Notes under the pieces: model-generated
Database searches by the model: none
Seen by the model: only the letters and a program-made list of their open reading frames with translations
What the model was told of the DNA's origin: nothing
Shown: one piece after another, positions 59,659 through 60,975 of the stretch
How the letters are laid out: the number at the start of each line of letters is the position of its first letter
How positions within the stretch are numbered: the first letter of the stretch is position 1
From: Candidatus Spongiihabitans thiooxidans
GTDB lineage: Bacteria > Pseudomonadota > Gammaproteobacteria > Arenicellales > Poriferihabitantaceae
Assembly: GCA_001543005.1 (NCBI GenBank)
Contig: LFLB01000026.1
Coordinates: 1 to 60,975, forward strand
Direction: 5' to 3'
DNA: 60,975 nt
Translations under genes and position numbers: made by a program

Positions 59659-60594
59659 TCAGTCAGCACTGACATCCACCGCCAGCTGATCAATCGTTAA
59701 TTCTCCTTCGACCAAACCGGAATCCAGTAGAAACTTTTCAAATCGGCGGTACCGAATCGCATCAAATGCCGAGGGTCTAAGCGCGAAACGTGGCAAGGTA
59801 TCTCGCCAGGCGCGCTTGTTTTGTTCATCCTGTAATTCCTTGGCGGTCGCGGAAAATATTTTCCAGCTTTGTTGCGGGTGATTGACCATAAACTGAATCG
59901 CTTTTTCGGTGGCGGCAAGGAAACGCGCGATCTTGTCCGCATCCATATTCTTCGGGTTGGCCACATAAATGAGCGCATCATAGGACGGTAGCCCCTCCTC
60001 TTCCAGATAAAAACACCGACCGGGCACCCCGGCAATATCCATTTGATTTAATTCAAAGTTGCGAAATGCGCCGATTACCGCATCAACCTGTTTGGACATG
60101 AGCGACGGCGACAACGACCAGTTCACATTCACCAGTTCAATATCATCCAAACTCAAACCGTTCGATTCAAGAAGTGCCGTCAGCAAGGCTTCTTCTACAC
60201 CGGCAACCGAGAAACCGACTTTCTTCCCGGCCAGGTCAGCCACGCTCTTGATCGGCCCATCTTTCAATACCAACAGGCAGTTCAGCGGCGTCGCCACCAA
60301 CGTGCCCACACGAATCAACGGTAACCCGGCGTGTACCTGTAAATGTAACTGAGGCTGATACGATATCGCTAAATCGGCTTGACCAGCCGCCACAAGTTTG
60401 GGTGGATCGGCAGGATTAGCGGGAGGAATAATTTCTACCTCCAATTCTTGTTCTGCGAAATAGCCGTTCTCCTGGGCAATAATAATTGGCCCATGATTCG
60501 GGTTAATAAACCAGTCGAGTATCAGGGTGAGTTTTTCTGTGGCGATTGCCGGGCAGGCAAAAGACAGCAAAAGTGCAAGTATTAAAGTTTTCAT
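59659..60594 (-). CDS. thiY: Pyrimidine-precursor binding protein ThiY (NMT1/THI5-like)
   Basis: This 311-residue periplasmic binding protein has a signal peptide (about 1-18). The start of the mature part, LTLILDWFINPNHGPI, is the hallmark of the NMT1/THI5 family that binds formylaminopyrimidine or related thiamine precursors. Further signs are DLAISYQPQLHLQVHAGLPL and DLAGKKVGFS. It is the first gene after the TPP riboswitch, about 170 nt downstream of it, so it should be repressed when thiamine pyrophosphate is plentiful. Confidence 0.9.
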   Translation of the reverse strand: MKTLILALLLSFACPAIATEKLTLILDWFINPNHGPIIIAQENGYFAEQELEVEIIPPANPADPPKLVAAGQADLAISYQPQLHLQVHAGLPLIRVGTLVATPLNCLLVLKDGPIKSVADLAGKKVGFSVAGVEEALLTALLESNGLSLDDIELVNVNWSLSPSLMSKQVDAVIGAFRNFELNQMDIAGVPGRCFYLEEEGLPSYDALIYVANPKNMDADKIARFLAATEKAIQFMVNHPQQSWKIFSATAKELQDEQNKRAWRDTLPRFALRPSAFDAIRYRRFEKFLLDSGLVEGELTIDQLAVDVSAD

Positions 60595-60761
60595 ACCTAA
60601 TAATTATTTTTGAAATTTAAAATCAACCGGGAATGATCGCCGGTCCAGCGCGATTAGCGTGGCGGTTGGAAGTGAATTTTCAGGGCTTGGCATTGTTAAT
60701 TTCTCGCAACCGATAAGGCGAAAAATCTGGCACTGTCCCGGAATTTCTTTAGGTAGGTAAG

Positions 60762-60850
60762 CAAATGCCGTTTCCTTCGCCGGCATTATCCGGAGCAGGT
60801 TCGATGGGTCAACTTTCGTTTCTCAGCCACACGGCACCCCAACGGTTATA
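60762..60850 (-). promoter_or_regulatory. TPP riboswitch (THI element)
   Basis: The minus strand carries the conserved THI-box core: GGGGTGCC, GTGGCTGAGA, then GACCCATCGAACCTG, CTCCGGATAATGCCGGCG and AAGGAAAC. These are the pyrimidine-sensing GCTGAGA and the pyrophosphate-sensing GAACCTG...GGATAATGCC elements in correct order and spacing. It lies upstream of thiYZX. About 170 nt separate it from thiY and probably contain the expression platform; I could not pick out a definite terminator there. Confidence 0.95.
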
Positions 60851-60915
60851 CGGAGACTATCACTATAATGTCCGCACTGCAAGACTGGATTTCATTGATG
60901 TTAATGATAAGTAAT

Positions 60916-60975
60916 CTGTCCGCTTTTGTAACACGTAATGTGTCCGGATTTATAGTCGCTATTTTTGGAGTTGAC
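60916..60975 (+). mobile_element. IS21-like element terminus (right window edge)
   Basis: CTGTCCGCTTTTGTAACACG followed by TAATGTGTCCGG matches 90-122 in inverted orientation. The sequence then continues as GGATTTATAGTCGCTATTTTTGGAGTTGAC up to the window edge, with a GGAG that would suit the ribosome binding site of a transposase gene just beyond. This reads as the left end of an IS21-like element entering from the right. Confidence 0.55.

Noticed and set aside
60604..60786. 60-codon ORF between the riboswitch and thiY as a gene
   Set aside because: It starts inside the conserved aptamer and has no family features, so it is better treated as leader sequence.

Overview
The window looks like a chromosomal segment of a gammaproteobacterium, probably environmental and not a close relative of E. 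coli. The evidence is the classic gammaproteobacterial gene order (gatCAB divergent from mreBCD; mrdA-rodA-mltB-rlpA-dacA-ybeD-lipB; lptD-surA; ubiK-comM), a Pseudomonas-type murU next to lptD, and moderate GC. Both window ends carry matching inverted ends that resemble an IS21-family element (90-122 and 60916-60975). The region may therefore lie between two copies of one insertion sequence, or the assembly may have broken there.

Region 1 (246-24325) is ordinary core genome and every gene is intact: uvrB, tRNA-Arg(UCG), the GatCAB amidotransferase, the elongasome (mreBCD, mrdA, rodA), peptidoglycan hydrolases (mltB, rlpA, dacA), lipB, murU, lptD-surA for the outer membrane, ubiK, comM, glpD and a flavodoxin-like gene. 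An unusual feature is a set of short tandem repeats (9 or 14 bp, three copies each) at gene junctions: gatA/gatB, mreC/mreD, rodA/mltB and the glpD start.

Region 2 (24442-30511) is a rearranged island. A 600-bp piece of a TauD-type dioxygenase gene is present twice. Between the copies is a 4-kb cargo bounded by inverted remnants of IS30-like transposase 3' ends. The cargo holds a SET-domain protein, a strongly diverged aspartate-carbamoyltransferase paralogue, a methyltransferase broken by a 68-bp duplication, and an MFS transporter. It looks like an undescribed small biosynthetic or modification cassette. A BCCT osmolyte transporter with one amber codon follows.

Region 3 (32421-48005) mixes transport and metabolism: a CDF metal transporter, a PhoU-like/Pit phosphate pair, acs, a PstI-type restriction-modification pair flanked by imperfect direct repeats, a copper/metal cluster (copA-type ATPase, DsbC-like protein, small exported protein, MerC-like protein), an ornithine-cyclodeaminase family reductase, and a non-pyrrolysine MttB-family methyltransferase.

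Region 4 (48155-57904) is a defence island. It begins with a frameshifted nucleic-acid-binding-like protein, a 61-residue basic protein and a TIR/deoxyribosyltransferase-like protein. A type III restriction locus follows, with a two-gene IetAS module (AAA ATPase plus subtilisin-like protease) inserted between mod and res: mod-ietA-ietS-res. In this copy mod has two in-frame stops and ietS and res each have one frameshift. Only ietA is fully open.

Region 5 (58086-60850) is a thiamine-precursor ABC transporter (thiY-thiZ-thiX) behind a TPP riboswitch on the minus strand.

All family assignments come from reading motifs by eye. No database search was run.
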